Below are positions 7,023-15,579 of a stretch of 64,000 nt of DNA, piece by piece; position 1 is the stretch's first letter; the number at the start of each line of letters is the position of its first letter. Origin of the DNA: an uncultured Collinsella sp. Lineage in GTDB: Bacteria > Actinomycetota > Coriobacteriia > Coriobacteriales > Coriobacteriaceae. The stretch lies in assembly GCA_938005465.1 (NCBI GenBank), contig CALLNU010000010.1, positions 28,002 through 92,001 on the forward strand, in the 5' to 3' direction. The translations under genes and the position numbers were made by a program. The notes beneath the pieces were generated by a model, which was not told where the DNA came from, made no database searches, and was given only the letters and a program-made list of their open reading frames with translations.

Positions 7023-9536
7023 CTATAGATAGCGGCCGGTGATGCTTGCGGAGCAAACTGCGATGTCGCCCGGAGTGCCGGCGCAGACGATTTGCCCGCC
7101 GGCGTCGCCACCGCCCGGTCCCATGTCGATCACGTAATCGGCGTTACGGATAAGGTCGAGATCGTGTTCGATCACGATAACCGTGGCGCCTTTGGCAACG
7201 AGGCCGTCGAACACACTCAGCAACACCTGAACATCGAGCGGATGCAGGCCGATCGTGGGCTCGTCGAACACGAATACGGCGTCGTCCTGCACGCGGCCCA
7301 TCTCGCTCGCAAGCTTAAGACGCTGAGCCTCACCGCCCGAGAGCGCCGGTGTGGGCTCGCCAAGCGTGAGATAACCCAGGCCCAGGTCGTGCAAGGTCTG
7401 CAAGCGCGTCTGAACTTTCTTGAGTCCCACCGTGGCGTCGATGGCCTCGTCCACACTCATGTCCATAAGCTGCGGCAGCGTAAGCAGACTCCCGTCCTTG
7501 CCCTCGCGATGGATACGCGAAGCCGCGTCTGCATAACGCGAACCGCGACATGCCGGGCAGACGATCTCGACATCGGGTAAAAACTGCACGTCGAGCGATA
7601 TCGATCCCGTGCCATCGCACGTAGGGCAGCGCAAGGCGCCAGTATTGTAGCTAAAGGCACCCGCCTTGTAGCCAGCTGCCTTGGCCTCGGGCGTACGGGC
7701 GAAGGCGCGGCGCAGCTCGTCATGGATGTCGGCATAGGTTGCGACCGTCGAGCGCACGTTGGCACCGATGGGCGTAGCATCAATCAGGTTTGCGCGAGCA
7801 ATGCCTTCGGCATCGACCCAACGCACGTGTCTTGGCAGGCGCTCGCCAGTTGCCCGAGCCTTGAGCGCCGGGATGAGCGTCTCGAGCACCAACGTCGTCT
7901 TGCCCGAACCCGAAACGCCCGTAACCGCGACCAAGCGGCCGCGCGGAATATCGACTTCGAGCGGCTTGACGGTATGGATGGCATCGGTTGCCATGCGGAT
8001 ATGTCCCTGCTCGAACATTTCGTCGTCAGTCACCTGCGGACGCATGCGCTTGGGCTCTGTGCACAAAAACGGGGCGATGCGGCTGCCCTGCGATTGTTCG
8101 ACCTCGTCCACCGTGCCAGCGGCAATCACATTACCGCCGCCCGCTCCGGCAACGGGGCCCATCTCGACCAGATAGTCGGCTTCCGCCAGCACACGTGTAT
8201 CGTGGTCGACAACAACCACGGTGTTGCCGTCATCCACCAGATCGCGCATCACGCCTACCAGGCCGTCGACATTGGCAGGATGCAGGCCGATCGAGGGCTC
8301 GTCCAGCACATAGAGTACGCCCGTCGATCGGTTGCGCACCACGCGGGCGAGTTGCACGCGCTGGCGCTCACCCGTGGAGAGCGTGGCACCGGCGCGATCG
8401 AGCGAAAGATAATTGAGACCCAGATCGACCAGGCGACGGGCCGCACCCAAAAACGAATCGCAGATATCCGTCGCCATGGGCTGCATCTCGGTCGGCAAGG
8501 ATGCGGACACCCCGCGCACCCACTCAATCGCCTCGCCCAGCGTCATGGTCGCCGCTTGCGCCAGATTGATACCGCGCACCTGGGGCTGGCGTGCGGCCTC
8601 GGAGAGACGCGTGCCACCACAGTCACGGCATGGCCCCTCGCGCAAAAAGCGTGCAACGCGTTTGAGACCCTTATCGTCTTTGACCTTTGCGAGTGCGTTC
8701 TCGACGGTATAGACGGCGTTGTAATAGGTAAAGTCGAGCGGCGTGGCGCCCTCGCCGTTTTTGGGAACGTAAAGAATGTGCTTCTTAACCGCGGGGCCGT
8801 GAAACACGATGTCGCGCTCTTGAGGCGTGAGCTGGTTAAACGGCACGTCGGTGCGCACGCCCATCTCGCCGGCTACCTGCTTCATCAGATCCCACATGAG
8901 CGTACCCCAGGGAAGCACCGCGCCTTCGTTGATGGTCTTTGACTCGTCGGGCACCAGGCTCGCCTCGTCCACCTCGCGCATGACACCAGTGCCGCCGCAG
9001 GTAGAGCACGCGCCGCCGCTGTTAAAGGCAAGGTCCTCGGCACCCGGCGCGTAGAACTCGCGGCCGCATGCGGGGCACGTGAGCGACAGGCCCGCAGCCA
9101 CATTAAGGCTCGGCTCCACACGCGCCCCGCAATGCGGGCACACGTGATGGGCGCAGCGGCTAAAGAGTAGACGCAGGCTATTGTTGAGCTCGGTCATGGT
9201 GCCAAAGGTGGAACGCACGCCCGGCACGCTGGGGCGCTGATGCAATGCGAGCGCCGCCGGCACGTGCAGCACCTCGTCCACCTGGGCGTGCTCGGCCTGC
9301 GTCAGACGACGGCGGGTATAGGTGCTGAGCGCCTCCAGATAGCGACGCGAGCCCTCGGCATAAAGAACCCCCAGCGCCAGCGAACTCTTGCCCGAGCCCG
9401 ACACGCCGGCAATGCCCACGAGTTTTCCCAGCGGAATGTCGATATCGATGTCCTTGAGGTTATGGACGCGCGCGCCGCGTACCTCGATAGCCTGCGGGCT
9501 CATCTTCTGTTCCGTCACCTTTATCACCCTACTCAT
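7023..9536 (-). CDS. UvrA-like ABC ATPase (short UvrA2-type)
   Basis: The 837-residue protein has the tandem ABC layout of UvrA. Walker A loops GVSGSGKSS (about 44-52) and GVSGSGKTT (about 540) are each paired with an ABC signature and Walker B: LSTGERQR...DEPSIGLHP near 387 and LSGGEAQR...DEPTIGLHP near 732. Zinc-binding CxxC pairs (CPHCG, CPACG, CSTCGGTG, CPTCDGTG, CPACRG) are present. Housekeeping UvrA is about 940 residues, so this is the shorter type annotated as UvrA2 or a UvrA-like drug-resistance protein; damage or DNA-bound drug removal is inferred. The start ATG overlaps the stop of the upstream ATPase gene as ATGAGTAG, so translation is probably coupled. An internal ATG at 9502 is an alternative start. 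Confidence 0.88.
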   Translation of the reverse strand: MSRVIKVTEQKMSPQAIEVRGARVHNLKDIDIDIPLGKLVGIAGVSGSGKSSLALGVLYAEGSRRYLEALSTYTRRRLTQAEHAQVDEVLHVPAALALHQRPSVPGVRSTFGTMTELNNSLRLLFSRCAHHVCPHCGARVEPSLNVAAGLSLTCPACGREFYAPGAEDLAFNSGGACSTCGGTGVMREVDEASLVPDESKTINEGAVLPWGTLMWDLMKQVAGEMGVRTDVPFNQLTPQERDIVFHGPAVKKHILYVPKNGEGATPLDFTYYNAVYTVENALAKVKDDKGLKRVARFLREGPCRDCGGTRLSEAARQPQVRGINLAQAATMTLGEAIEWVRGVSASLPTEMQPMATDICDSFLGAARRLVDLGLNYLSLDRAGATLSTGERQRVQLARVVRNRSTGVLYVLDEPSIGLHPANVDGLVGVMRDLVDDGNTVVVVDHDTRVLAEADYLVEMGPVAGAGGGNVIAAGTVDEVEQSQGSRIAPFLCTEPKRMRPQVTDDEMFEQGHIRMATDAIHTVKPLEVDIPRGRLVAVTGVSGSGKTTLVLETLIPALKARATGERLPRHVRWVDAEGIARANLIDATPIGANVRSTVATYADIHDELRRAFARTPEAKAAGYKAGAFSYNTGALRCPTCDGTGSISLDVQFLPDVEIVCPACRGSRYADAASRIHREGKDGSLLTLPQLMDMSVDEAIDATVGLKKVQTRLQTLHDLGLGYLTLGEPTPALSGGEAQRLKLASEMGRVQDDAVFVFDEPTIGLHPLDVQVLLSVFDGLVAKGATVIVIEHDLDLIRNADYVIDMGPGGGDAGGQIVCAGTPGDIAVCSASITGRYL

Positions 9537-10647
9537 GCCATAAAACTCGATCGCGAATGTACGCGCCCAGCATGGGCACGGTAAACCGGACGAGGCCGTA
9601 TCCGGCAGCCTCGATGACGCGCTCGCGAATCAGGCTTGCGCGATATTTACTCGCCCAACTCTGAGTACGGTCGCAGCGCTCAATGATATCCGCCATGCGC
9701 GTCGGCTCACCCTCGTCAGCAGCCATGGCCTCGATAAAGAGGCGCTGTGGACTGCGCAGCCCGTAATACAGAGGCGCGTCAACCGCTTCGTAGAACTCGG
9801 AGACGGCATCCGCATGGCCATCCTCGACATCGCGCCTTTCGATGACCTGCGAGCCACGCCGGACGGCAGAGCGCCACATGTAATATCCCACCAGCTGAAC
9901 CATGTAGGGATGCCCCATGCTCTTGCGCGCCGCAAGGTCCGCCGTCTCCGCGTCAACGTAAAGACCAGCGTCTTTGACCGTCTGGATATACGAATCGCGC
10001 ACCTCGGGCAAAGATATCGCCCCCAACGTACGCTGCTGGGCACGCCGCAAAAACGTCACGCTCGGCTCTTCGAGCAGATCGTCAACCATACTGGGCAAGC
10101 CGGCGAACGCCAGCGCAAGACCGCGCTGGTCGCTATCGGGCAAGCCCGTGGCATCCTGGTCTCCGAGCACCTGCTGATAGAGAACGGCAAGAGCCGCCAG
10201 TTCCTCGATAGACGCCGATTGCGCCTCGTCAATCGCAAACAGTATGCCCTTGCCTGGACCGAGCCTCTTGAGGCGCTCGTTGACCAGCCCTCGCAACGTC
10301 TCGCCCTTTGCCCGCGCCGCCTCGACCGACATCCGGCCAAACGACGGACCGAACTCCATTGACGTCACAACGGGTTTATTCGAGCGAAGCGCGTCGGCCA
10401 AGCGGTCGCATAAGCCAAGCGAAGCGGAATCGGAGACAACCGCCCATCCGCGCTCATTGGCTAGACGTTGCAGCTCCCGTAGGAGAACCGTCTTGCCACA
10501 GCCGCGGTTTCCCGTAATGAGCATGAGTCTACCCGGCGCTCCGGCGCCGTTATCGAGCCCTTCCTCGAAATCTTCGATGACCGACTCGCGGCCGATGAGT
10601 ATCGGAGGCCGCTTGCCAGCCGTGGGCTTAAAGGGATTTGGATTCAT
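9529..10647 (-). CDS. AAA/archaeal-type ATPase with C-terminal winged helix (paralog B)
   Basis: A 372-residue P-loop ATPase. Walker A is GNRGCGKT (46-53), Walker B lies in ILFAIDEAQ (near 137), and a winged-helix-like C-terminus holds MADIIERCDRTQSWASKYR. GAGGAGG lies just before the ATG. The FLRRAQQ motif in the middle is shared with the ATPase at 5882-6982, showing common descent. Its stop overlaps the start of the UvrA-like gene by eight bases, so the two form one operon. The promoter region carries three 10-bp direct repeats that could be bound by its own winged helix. No function is known; regulation of, or partnership with, the UvrA-like protein is a guess from the operon. Confidence 0.8.
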   Translation of the reverse strand: MNPNPFKPTAGKRPPILIGRESVIEDFEEGLDNGAGAPGRLMLITGNRGCGKTVLLRELQRLANERGWAVVSDSASLGLCDRLADALRSNKPVVTSMEFGPSFGRMSVEAARAKGETLRGLVNERLKRLGPGKGILFAIDEAQSASIEELAALAVLYQQVLGDQDATGLPDSDQRGLALAFAGLPSMVDDLLEEPSVTFLRRAQQRTLGAISLPEVRDSYIQTVKDAGLYVDAETADLAARKSMGHPYMVQLVGYYMWRSAVRRGSQVIERRDVEDGHADAVSEFYEAVDAPLYYGLRSPQRLFIEAMAADEGEPTRMADIIERCDRTQSWASKYRASLIRERVIEAAGYGLVRFTVPMLGAYIRDRVLWHE

Positions 10648-10680
10648 GTCGGCCTCCTCGGATTGGCAAACCCTGGTAAT

Positions 10681-10710
10681 AGTTATACCAACTTATACCG
10701 AGTTATACCA
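10681..10710 (-). promoter_or_regulatory. Three 10-bp direct repeats in the promoter of ATPase paralog B
   Basis: The units AGTTATACCA, ACTTATACCG and AGTTATACCA are exactly consecutive, so one face of the helix is presented three times. Read on the minus strand they contain TTGGTA, an 18-base spacer and TATAAC, so the repeats overlap a plausible sigma-70 promoter. An operator for a cooperatively binding regulator is the simplest reading. Confidence 0.65.
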
Positions 10711-10714
10711 ATAG

Positions 10715-10748
10715 CATATGACAAAGGAGCTGTCCCTTTGTCACATGT
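10715..10748. repeat. TGTGACAAAGGGAC palindrome, copy 3
   Basis: Arms CATATGACAAAGG and CCTTTGTCACATG around GAGCTGT. It supplies the stop codon of the Tet(M)-like GTPase on the minus strand, which therefore ends HM before TGA, the same arrangement as at trmL. Confidence 0.82.
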
Positions 10749-12744
10749 GGCCGAAAAACTCGACGCCTGCTGCTCGCCAGGGGCGGAAGGTGGCGGGATC
10801 GACCTTTACGTGCGCCGCGGCGGATACGTCGTACCATTTGACCGTGTAACCGGCGCCGTGAGAGCAAAAGACCGAATCGGGCGTGTTGGGCAGATCGGCC
10901 TCGGGCCCATAGGCGGCCGTCTCGATTACGCGCTCGGCATCATGGCAAGCCGCATAGCCGGCAAACTCCAGGTACAGGTGCCCGCGACCGCTCGTGTAGG
11001 CAGCCACCTCCAGCGCGTAATCCTGCACCTCGGATGCTGGCACGCGACCCACAAGCTTCGCCCGGTCTCCTGCCATCGTCGGCGGCTCGTACTCGGCACC
11101 CATGCGCGTGGCATCCGAGAGCGCCCGACCCACGCACTCCCCCGGTACCTCGAGCTCAAAGCGATACCACGGCTCCAACAGCACCGCCGCGCCGGCCTCA
11201 CGCGCCCGCATCAAGCCCTGGCGAATCGCGCGGTACGTTGCCTGACGAAAATCGCCGCCCTCGGTGTGCTTGGCATGCGCACGACCGCCCGTGAGCGTAA
11301 TGCGAATATCGGTGATGGGAGAGCCGGTCAGCGCGCCCAGGTGATCGCGCTCCATGGCGTTGGTGAGTGCCAAACGCTGCCAGTTAAGATCGAGCTCGTC
11401 GGTCGAGGCCACGGTGCCAAACTGCACGCCCGAACCCGCTGGCAACGGCTCCAGACGCAGATGCACCTCGGCATAGTGGCGCAGTGGCTCAAAGTGACCC
11501 ACGCCCTCGACCGGCTGCGAAATAGTCTCCTTATAGAGAATGCCGCCAGACTCAAACGCAACCGAAAGGCCAAAGCGATCGGCCAACACCCGCTGCACGA
11601 CCTCGAGTTGCACGGCGCCCATCAGCTGCAAATGAATCTGCTCAAGATGAGTGTTCCAGCTTACGCCGAGCATGGGATCTTCGTCCGCCAACTCTGTCAG
11701 TGCTTTGAACACCGCGTGGACATCGTGTTCGCCCGGAAGCACCGTATAGGTGAGGACCGGAGCGATGACAGGCGCATCGCCCACGGGCTCCGCGCCCAAG
11801 GCATCCCCTGGGCGAACGTGCGCAAGGCCCGTCACGGCACAAATACCGCCAGCAGCAACTTCTTGGGCAAGCTCATACTTCTCGCCGTTATAGATGCGCA
11901 CCTGGTCGATCTTTTGCTCCCATGCCTCGGCACCGGAACGTCCGCCAATCATCTGCTTGGCATGCAGTGTGCCGCCGGTTACTTTAACCCATGCCAAGCG
12001 CTCGCCGCGATCCCCGCGGCTGACACGATAGACGCGCGCGGCAAACTCCGGGAGCCACGCCTGTTCACGCATCAGCGCGCATATGCCATCCAGCAGCTCG
12101 TCCACGCCTTGGTCCTTGAGCGCCGACCCGGCAAAACAGGGAAAGAGCTTGCGCTCGGCAACCATGCGCGACAGCGTCGCGACGGAAAGCTCACCCGCCT
12201 CAAGAAACTCCTCGAGCGCTTCCTCGTCTAACGCAGCAGCATCCTCCTGAACGGCCCCGCCCGCCAGCAGTTCGCCGGCATCCAGGCAGCCCTCGGAGAG
12301 ACGCTGCCCAAGCTGTGCCAGCAAAACATCGCGGCCGGGATTCTCCAAATCGATTTTGTTGATGAAGATGAATGTCGGGATGTCATAACGTGCAAGCAGG
12401 CGCCACAGGGTTTCGGTGTGTCCCTGCACGCCGTCGTTGGCACCCACAACCAAAATCGCATAGTCAAGCGCGCGCAGCGTGCGCTCCGCCTCGGCCGAAA
12501 AATCGACGTGGCCGGGCGCATCCACGAGCATGACGTGCGTATCACCGTGGTCGAGCACGGCCTGCGACGAAAAAATCGTGATGCCACGCTCGCGCTCGAT
12601 CGCGTTCGTGTCCAGATGCGAATCGCCATCGTCCACGCGGCCGCGCTTGCGAATGCGACCCGCGTTGAACAGCATGACCTCGGCCAACGTGGTCTTGCCG
12701 GCATCGACGTGCGCCAAGATTCCAACGACCGCTTGCTTCGACAT
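10741..12744 (-). CDS. Tet(M)/EF-G-like translational GTPase
   Basis: A start at 12744 (MSKQAVVGILAHVDAGKTT) is chosen because AGGAGAG lies seven bases upstream. The 667-residue protein has all GTPase motifs: AHVDAGKTT (G1), RGITIFSS (G2), DAPGHVDF (G3) and NKID (G4). EF-G-like domains II-V follow. Length and order match the Tet(M)/Tet(W)/Tet(O) ribosomal protection family (about 640 residues), but the sequence looks divergent from the mobile tet genes and lies among chromosomal genes with local base composition. It may be a housekeeping relative that works on stalled ribosomes. Resistance cannot be claimed from sequence alone. The protein is cytosolic and acts on the ribosome. Confidence 0.85.
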   Translation of the reverse strand: MSKQAVVGILAHVDAGKTTLAEVMLFNAGRIRKRGRVDDGDSHLDTNAIERERGITIFSSQAVLDHGDTHVMLVDAPGHVDFSAEAERTLRALDYAILVVGANDGVQGHTETLWRLLARYDIPTFIFINKIDLENPGRDVLLAQLGQRLSEGCLDAGELLAGGAVQEDAAALDEEALEEFLEAGELSVATLSRMVAERKLFPCFAGSALKDQGVDELLDGICALMREQAWLPEFAARVYRVSRGDRGERLAWVKVTGGTLHAKQMIGGRSGAEAWEQKIDQVRIYNGEKYELAQEVAAGGICAVTGLAHVRPGDALGAEPVGDAPVIAPVLTYTVLPGEHDVHAVFKALTELADEDPMLGVSWNTHLEQIHLQLMGAVQLEVVQRVLADRFGLSVAFESGGILYKETISQPVEGVGHFEPLRHYAEVHLRLEPLPAGSGVQFGTVASTDELDLNWQRLALTNAMERDHLGALTGSPITDIRITLTGGRAHAKHTEGGDFRQATYRAIRQGLMRAREAGAAVLLEPWYRFELEVPGECVGRALSDATRMGAEYEPPTMAGDRAKLVGRVPASEVQDYALEVAAYTSGRGHLYLEFAGYAACHDAERVIETAAYGPEADLPNTPDSVFCSHGAGYTVKWYDVSAAAHVKVDPATFRPWRAAGVEFFGHM

Positions 12745-12931
12745 GGCTCTCCTCTTATTGCAAGCCCATCGCACGCGGCAACGGGCGTTCACGCTCCACA
12801 CTGGATGATACAATTTACGGGCCGGCGGGCGAAGCGGGCCCTATCCCCCGACCAAGCTCATCGCCCTGCGTTGCCGCGCGGCGATTTTCGTAGGTTCGCG
12901 CCTTGCGAAAGCCGGCTTGCAAATCAGCGCA

Positions 12932-12971
12932 GCGAACGAAAATGGCCCCACCCGGGACCATTTTCGTTCGT
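12932..12971. terminator. Strong hairpin in the GNAT / GTPase intergenic region
   Basis: A stem of about 17 bp (GCGAACGAAAATGG and its complement) with a short C/G-rich loop lies 27 bases after the end of the GNAT gene on the minus strand. The loop-side arm carries TTTTCG in both directions. A terminator for the GNAT gene is likely. The rest of 12745-12998 shows no gene. Confidence 0.6.
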
Positions 12972-12998
12972 GCGAATTGTTGACACGTGCCCCTGCTC

Positions 12999-13490
12999 TT
13001 ACGCCTCACGCAGCCAGTCGAACGCAACACGCGGCGTGCCGTCCGACACATACACGACGCCGGCACGCTCGAACCCCGCCTTAATACTCGCGCCCTGCAT
13101 GGGCAGGTTGTCCTGATGCGTGTCGATGCGCAGGTGATCGGCACGCTCCTTGGCAAAGGCAAACATCGCAGCCGCGATACCGTGCACGGTGCCATCGGAC
13201 GCCACGCGATGCAGCACGGCGTACGGAGCGTCGCTGCGCCATTGACCGTCCTCAATTACGTCATAGCACTCGTCCGGGCCCGGCAAAAAGGCAAACGTCG
13301 CCACCACGCGGCCGTCGACTTCACACACATAGCTGCCATCGGCGGCGATATCGGCAGCCAGCTGCTCGGCAGAAGGCGTGCCCTCGGGCCACTGCGTGGC
13401 GTTGCCATGTGCGCGCATAAAGGCGCGGGCTGCGTCATAGATAGCCATGACGGCGGGAATGTCGGTATCGAGGGTTTTTCTGATCATCAC
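12999..13490 (-). CDS. GNAT-family N-acetyltransferase
   Basis: A 163-residue protein with the GNAT layout: an N-terminal IRKTLDTDIPAVMAIYDAAR strand-helix, a central beta core ending VVATFAFLPGPDE, an acetyl-CoA-binding stretch LHRVASDGTVHGIAAAMFAF, and the late NLPMQGASIKAGFERAGVVY segment. The family transfers acetyl from acetyl-CoA to an amine; the substrate is unknown. GTG (13490) and ATG (13487) are adjacent possible starts. Confidence 0.85.
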   Translation of the reverse strand: MMIRKTLDTDIPAVMAIYDAARAFMRAHGNATQWPEGTPSAEQLAADIAADGSYVCEVDGRVVATFAFLPGPDECYDVIEDGQWRSDAPYAVLHRVASDGTVHGIAAAMFAFAKERADHLRIDTHQDNLPMQGASIKAGFERAGVVYVSDGTPRVAFDWLREA

Positions 13491-13564
13491 GCGGCGACCT
13501 CACGTTTATTGGTATCACTTTGGTTGAGCAATGATACCAGCGTTTGGAGAGAGGCGCTAAGCAG

Positions 13565-13861
13565 ATGGGAAGCAAAAAGCGAGCCGCCTGGTCAAAGGCC
13601 AAAAGCGAGTTTTTGGGCGCTGCTACCGGCGGCGATATGAGCGACCTGTTTGCGCGCGAGGACGAGCGCCGCGACGCCCTAGACGCCGAGCGCGATGAAG
13701 CCTGGCGTTACAAGTCGTGCGAACGCAAAAACCGTTACGACACACGCGCCGAGGCCGAGGCAGTTATGGCCGACTGCGAAAACCGCGGGCGGCGTGGTTT
13801 GGCCTGCTACAAATGTGAATACTGCGGCGGCTGGCACCTGACGTCGCACCCTTGGAAATAG
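13565..13861 (+). CDS. Small protein with C-terminal zinc-ribbon-like motif
   Basis: A 98-residue, highly charged protein. The N-terminal half is rich in Lys, Arg, Glu and Asp and probably helical. The C-terminal end has CYKCEYCGGWHLTSH, a CxxCxxC plus His cluster likely to bind zinc. Similar endings occur in small uncharacterised actinobacterial and phage proteins. The ATG at 13565 is preferred to TTG at 13544. It lies divergent from the GNAT gene. No function is assigned. Confidence 0.7.
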   Translation: MGSKKRAAWSKAKSEFLGAATGGDMSDLFAREDERRDALDAERDEAWRYKSCERKNRYDTRAEAEAVMADCENRGRRGLACYKCEYCGGWHLTSHPWK

Positions 13862-13909
13862 GGACCGCATCGGCACGGCACTAGCGAAGCCCCGGTAATC
13901 GCACGCAAG

Positions 13910-14614
13910 CTACGGGCGCGGCGGCACCAAAACATCGTAACGAACGGCCTTGCCCGCAAGTTGATAGCTCGGCTTAACGCCGGCAAGCAGCGGGCCCTTC
14001 ACCGGCCGCTTGATTACGACCTTGCGCGGGTGCACCGCAAGCGCGGCTTCGACCAGCGTCTCCTCATCGGTACATGGCTGTTCCAAATGGTGCAAGAGTT
14101 GGAATTTCTTTTTCACCGCCGCGCTCTTGGTGCGCTCGGGAAACATGGGGTCCAGATACACCACGTCGGGAGCCGCGAGCTCGCCCTGCCCAATCAGCTC
14201 AGCTACATGACGAAGGCCGGCAATACTGTCCTCGCCCGCATGTAAGCGCATGCGCGCCACGGCAGTCGCAAGCGCCGGATCATCCGCCGCGCGATCCAAG
14301 GCATCCTTGAGGAGTGCCGCAATCACGCAATCCTGCTCATACAGATCGACGGTAAAGCCCGCAGCCGCCAACAGCAGCGAATCCTCACCAAAGCCTGCCG
14401 TGGCATCAATCGCCCATGGTTGCTCGATGCCTTTTGTGCGCGCAGCCTTCACCAGTAGCTCTTGCTGCAGACGACCCTGTTTGAGCCGCGGAAGCATGCG
14501 GCCAAAATCGGCACGCAACTCCATCATGCCGTCGGTGAGCGTGAGGCCCTCGGACTTCCGCACGAGCTCGAGCCCCGCGGCCCGAGCAACAGAAAAGGGA
14601 TCGACGACGCCCAT
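13910..14614 (-). CDS. rsmJ: 16S rRNA (guanine-1516 N2) methyltransferase RsmJ-like
   Basis: A 234-residue class I methyltransferase. The SAM-binding loop is IDATAGFGEDS, followed by the acidic VDLYEQD, the catalytic-site YLDPMFP and the C-terminal KRPVKGPLLAG...GKAVRYD that marks the RsmJ family (usually 240-250 residues). It methylates N2 of a guanine in helix 44 of 16S rRNA. AAGGAG lies five bases before the ATG. A 47-codon membrane peptide gene ends 63 bases upstream on the same strand. Confidence 0.9.
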   Translation of the reverse strand: MGVVDPFSVARAAGLELVRKSEGLTLTDGMMELRADFGRMLPRLKQGRLQQELLVKAARTKGIEQPWAIDATAGFGEDSLLLAAAGFTVDLYEQDCVIAALLKDALDRAADDPALATAVARMRLHAGEDSIAGLRHVAELIGQGELAAPDVVYLDPMFPERTKSAAVKKKFQLLHHLEQPCTDEETLVEAALAVHPRKVVIKRPVKGPLLAGVKPSYQLAGKAVRYDVLVPPRP

Positions 14615-14677
14615 GGGTACTCCTTAGCAAGCAAAACGAATACGTGAGCGCCGTTTATGCCAGCACCCAACCGTCCG

Positions 14678-14821
14678 CTATTGTCCCACATGTGACATGG
14701 CCCACAGCATCCCAATGCAAAGCACCGCCATCAATCCCGTGCACACGGCAGCGATCACGGAATCACTCATGCGCCTTCCCAACGACCGCGGCTCACGCAC
14801 TTGCCCTGCTCCGTACATCAT
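14678..14821 (-). CDS. Small single-span membrane peptide (47 aa) upstream of rsmJ
   Basis: A 47-codon reading frame starting with two ATG codons behind a good AAGGAGA site. It encodes a short basic N-terminus (REPRSLGRR) followed by one hydrophobic segment of about 24 residues (VIAAVCTGLMAVLCIGMLWAM) and ends at TAG 14678. The ribosome binding site, charge pattern and single span argue for a real gene. It may share a transcript with rsmJ. No family is recognised. Confidence 0.55.
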   Translation of the reverse strand: MMYGAGQVREPRSLGRRMSDSVIAAVCTGLMAVLCIGMLWAMSHVGQ

Positions 14822-15048
14822 GGCTTCTCCTTCGGTCCAGCTCTTACCATGGCCCCATCATCGCAGCGCCGCGCATACGCTGCCATCGATTTGACTTACG
14901 CCCAGCTTTCTTTTTTGAAAGGTTGGACCGTGCGGGCAAGAGACGCTTTCAAACGCATGCATCGCCGCGTTGAACTACAATGTGCTTCACCATATGTGCA
15001 GTACATTGGGTGCGCCAAGTTGGCGTACTCGCATCGAAAGGACCAGCC

Positions 15049-15450
15049 ATGAGCTTCACTCGCAAGACTCTCAAAATCCTTGCTCTCATCTACTTTGTTT
15101 TGGGCATCGCCAGCCTCGTCACCGCCGGCGTCGGTATCGCCACGGGCGGTCTCGATTCCACGTACGGTTCGTACGCCACGCTCGCAGCGGTCGTGCTTAT
15201 CGCCAAGGGTCTCGTCGACCTTGCCGCAGGCGTCGCCGGTATCAAGGGCGCCAACAAGCCTTCGCAGGTGGACGGCGCGTTTAAGCTCGGTATTGTTGCC
15301 GCGGTCGCCACGCTTGCCCAAGCGGTGCTCACGCTTCCCGCGTTTGGCGGCGACGCCATCAACTTTGGCGCCTTTGTCATCGTGGTGTACGACCTGTTCT
15401 TTGTTCAGCAGGCACACGCCGTTAAGGCCGAGAACAAGGACCGCCTATAA
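15049..15450 (+). CDS. Small four-span integral membrane protein
   Basis: A 133-residue hydrophobic protein with about four membrane segments: ILALIYFVLGIASLVTAGVG, YATLAAVVLIAKGLVDLAAG, a segment around LGIVAAVATLAQAVL, and FGAFVIVVYDLFFVQ. It starts at ATG 15049 behind AAAGGA. A terminator follows. No family is recognised beyond small inner-membrane protein. Confidence 0.75.
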   Translation: MSFTRKTLKILALIYFVLGIASLVTAGVGIATGGLDSTYGSYATLAAVVLIAKGLVDLAAGVAGIKGANKPSQVDGAFKLGIVAAVATLAQAVLTLPAFGGDAINFGAFVIVVYDLFFVQQAHAVKAENKDRL

Positions 15451-15488
15451 GCGCTCGCTTCTCATAACCTCTGCAGCCAAGCAACTAA

Positions 15489-15524
15489 AAAGGGCCGATC
15501 GCGCATCTCCGCGGTCGGCCCTTT
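15489..15524 (+). terminator. Terminator after the small membrane protein
   Basis: A 15-bp stem starting AAAGGGCCGATCGCG, with one wobble pair and a 6-base loop, begins 38 bases after the stop and ends in CCCTTTACGTTT. It could also serve the convergent rlmA-like gene. Confidence 0.8.
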
Positions 15525-15579
15525 ACGTTTGCCTAGATAAAACCCACCAAAATAAACCTGTCCCTTTTTTGGCTGGTTG

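Noticed and set aside
7722..8942. 406-codon plus-strand frame opposite the UvrA-like gene
   Set aside because: A composition shadow of the minus-strand UvrA-like gene, with no family motif and no ribosome binding site.
10741..12744. Acquired tetracycline resistance determinant
   Set aside because: The layout is of the ribosomal protection type, but sequence divergence and local composition do not support a mobile tet gene; resistance cannot be concluded.
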